From: Liolophura sinensis | Lineage: Eukaryota > Mollusca > Polyplacophora > Chitonida > Chitonidae | Length of the DNA: 64,000 nt | Assembly: GCF_032854445.1 (NCBI RefSeq) | Contig: NC_088298.1 | Coordinates: 1,670,160 to 1,734,159 of the forward strand | Direction: 5' to 3' | Notes under the pieces: generated by a model | What the model was told of the DNA's origin: nothing | The model's database searches: none | The model's input: only the letters and a program-made list of their open reading frames with translations | Made by a program: the position numbers and the translations under genes | Shown here: in pieces, positions 62,017-64,000 of the stretch | How the letters are laid out: each line of letters begins with the position of its first letter | How positions within the stretch are numbered: the first letter of the stretch is position 1

Positions 62017-62905
62017 TATAATCTGGATTATGGATTTGATATTGGAAATTTAGGACAACCAGGGAACAAAACAAGATCTATTGGCCATGAGAAATCTGGA
62101 TTGTGGACTTGATATTGGAAATTTAAGACAACCAGGAGACAAAAAAAGATCTACTGGCCATGAGAAATCTGGATTGTGGATTTGATATTGGAAATTTAAG
62201 ACAACCAGGAAACCAAAAAAAAAAATCTACTGGCCATGAGAAATCTGGATTGTGGACTTGATATTAGAAATCTAGGACAACCAGGAAACAAAAAAAGACC
62301 AACTGGCCATGAGAAATCTGGACTGTGGACTTGATATTGGAAATCTAGGACAACCAGGAAGCAAAAAAAGACCAACTGGCCATGAGAAATCTGGATTGTG
62401 GATTTGATATTGGAAATTTAGGACAACCAGGAAACAAAAAAAGACCAACTGGCCATGAGAAATCTGGATTGTGGACTTGATATTGGAAATCTAGGACAAC
62501 CAGGAAACAAAAAAAGATCTACTGGCCATGAGAAATCTGGATTGTGGACTTGATATTGGAAATCTAGGACAACCAGGAAACAAAAAAAGATCTACTGGCC
62601 AGGAGAAATCTGGATTGTGGATGTGATATTGGAAATTTAGTACAACCAGGAAACAAAAAAAGATCTACTGCCCATGAGAAATCTGGATTGTGGACTTGTT
62701 ATTGGAAATTTAGTACAACCAAGAAACAAAAAAAGACCTACTGGCCATGAGAAATCTGGATTGTGGACTTGATATTGGAAATTTAGGACAACCAGGAAAC
62801 AAAAAAAGATCTACTGGCCATGAGAAATCTGGATTGTGGATTTGATTTTGGAAATTTAGGACAAACAGAAAAACAAGAAAAGATCTACTGGCCAGGAGAT
62901 AACGA
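62017..62905. repeat. Satellite array, about 73 bp unit, about 12 copies
   Basis: GAAATCTGGATTGTGGACTT, GATATTGGAAATTTAGGACA and ACCAGGAAACAAAAAAAGA recur; unit length varies with the A run. Confidence 0.95.
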
Positions 62906-63206
62906 GGAATGGATGAGCAAACTACATTTACATTTGTCATGTACATGTACATCTTACCCAGATTCCAAATGCCACTGAAACAAGTCACTCATGTAATACC
63001 ATTTAATAATTTGTTTCTCTTTCGAAAAACAGTGATAAAATCACCCCATATAGCTGCGGGATGATTTCTGAACATTTTGCAAAGTTTACAAAACAATTAC
63101 ATGTATCAGTCAGAGAAATCCATATCCAATGCCATAGTATTATACTGTTTGCATATAGAAGTGACCTCAAATGTTGTTCATGACTGTTACATGTAAGTAC
63201 ATATAC

Positions 63207-63418
63207 GCTTTACAAATCTTCAATCTTTTCGACCTCTGAAGCCCTTTTTTTGGTGAAATTTATTCACATAATTATCATTAAAATGACAATATCAGGATTT
63301 GTTTGAGTCACAAAATATGTCAGCTTCATAAAACTGTGCAAATTATTTCTCTAAAACCTATACATGTAGTTCTCTGAGAATGTTTCAAAATATGTTACAG
63401 AGGTGGTTGAAGAATTAG
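63207..63418 (-). mobile_element. MITE-like family E copy, inverted, without tandem expansion
   Basis: CTTCAATCTTTTCGACCTCT at one end and CAGAGGTGGTTGAAGAATTA at the other; GTTCTCTGAGAATGTTTCAA corresponds to the start of the 111-bp unit at 14.8 kb. Confidence 0.65.
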
Positions 63419-63473
63419 GGTCATCCGTTCATTGGATTATGAGAGTTCTAATGACCTTAGACATGTGTTTTGA

Positions 63474-63636
63474 TTTGATTTATTTATTTGATTGGTGTTT
63501 TCACGCTGGTAGACCGTCCCACTTATGGCTGGTGAGGAAGCTGGACTTGAACTCACAGTGACCACATTGGTGAGAGAGGCTCCTGGGTCATTGTACCGCT
63601 CTGGCGTGCAGACCACCTCATCCATGGAGGCAACCC
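63474..63636 (-). mobile_element. SINE-A with head and tail but internal deletion; 13-bp target duplication
   Basis: Flanked by ACATGTGTTTTGA at 63461-63473 and 63637-63649. Has head GGTTGCCTCCATGGATGAGG, B-box GTTCAAGTC and AT-rich tail, but lacks the CATTATGGTGGGAGG domain. Inserted into a family D repeat. Confidence 0.85.
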
Positions 63637-64000
63637 ACATGTGTTTTGAGGTTTGGAAAAAAATTAACTTTTACTCCATGACTAATATTTTATGATATTT
63701 ATTTGCCTCTAAAACTGTACTGTTTTGGTGAAATTTTGGGTCATTGTAATATACCACCTTACTTACGGCTTCAGTAATTTAAACACCTTTGATTGATAAA
63801 GCACAGAGAGGTATTTCTGTGTACCTATCAAGGAACCAATCAGAAATGCTGAAGTCACAGCTGAGAGATGCTAATCTACATACAATATAGTTTTAAGGTG
63901 TGTTTGTGTGTATCGGTGCATCACCCAGGTAAATCATATAAGTACACCAAACATTGTGAGCTGTAACGGTATTATCGTTATAAATAGGGATTACACTTTC

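Overview
The window looks like intronic and flanking DNA of a marine invertebrate, most likely a mollusc or another lophotrochozoan. The evidence is AT-rich sequence, GT-AG introns of up to tens of kilobases, tRNA-derived SINEs, many small inverted-repeat (MITE-like) elements, a dozen or more minisatellite/satellite arrays, and a strikingly frequent TACATGTA palindrome. There is no sign of bacterial gene organisation. The taxon is inferred from the style of the repeats, not proven.

One protein-coding gene is well supported. It lies on the minus strand, with six candidate coding exons whose reading phases agree: 53949-52950 (start codon), 29048-29007 (microexon), 28927-28799, 26168-25904, 25273-21116 (one giant exon of about 1386 codons) and 20203-19923. 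Joined, they encode about 1958 residues of low-complexity Ser/Thr/Lys/Arg-rich protein and then leave the window in phase 1. A short conserved stretch, RIKRYKAERRKQLA, closely resembles the signature in the N-terminal disordered region of supervillin (SVIL). I therefore propose that this is the N-terminal half of a supervillin-like actin/membrane scaffold, with the gelsolin and villin-headpiece part encoded beyond position 1. The splice chain of the four inner exons is strong. The link to the 53 kb first exon is inferred from phase.

The rest is mostly repeats. Region by region: 0.9-2.2, 4.5-5.45, 13.5-14.1, 14.8-15.4, 17.6-18.5, 30.0-30.3, 32.2-32.8, 37.2-38.4, 39.9-40.1, 42.1-42.45, 50.8-51.6, 55.0-55.3, 57.4-57.5 and 62.0-62.9 kb are tandem arrays. 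Two tRNA-derived SINE families (called A and B here) have about 18 copies or fragments, several with clear target-site duplications (TSDs). At least six MITE-like families are dispersed and often nested. A decayed non-LTR retrotransposon reverse transcriptase tail lies at 9.36-10.1 kb. A small unexplained coding-like segment lies at 40.74-41.13 kb on the minus strand.

The most unusual observations are a satellite apparently built from the tRNA-like head of SINE-A (50.8-51.6 kb), three SINE-A copies that start at the same internal point and have target duplications, and a MITE-like element carrying its own internal tandem expansion. No CRISPR array, rRNA gene or convincing functional tRNA gene was seen.
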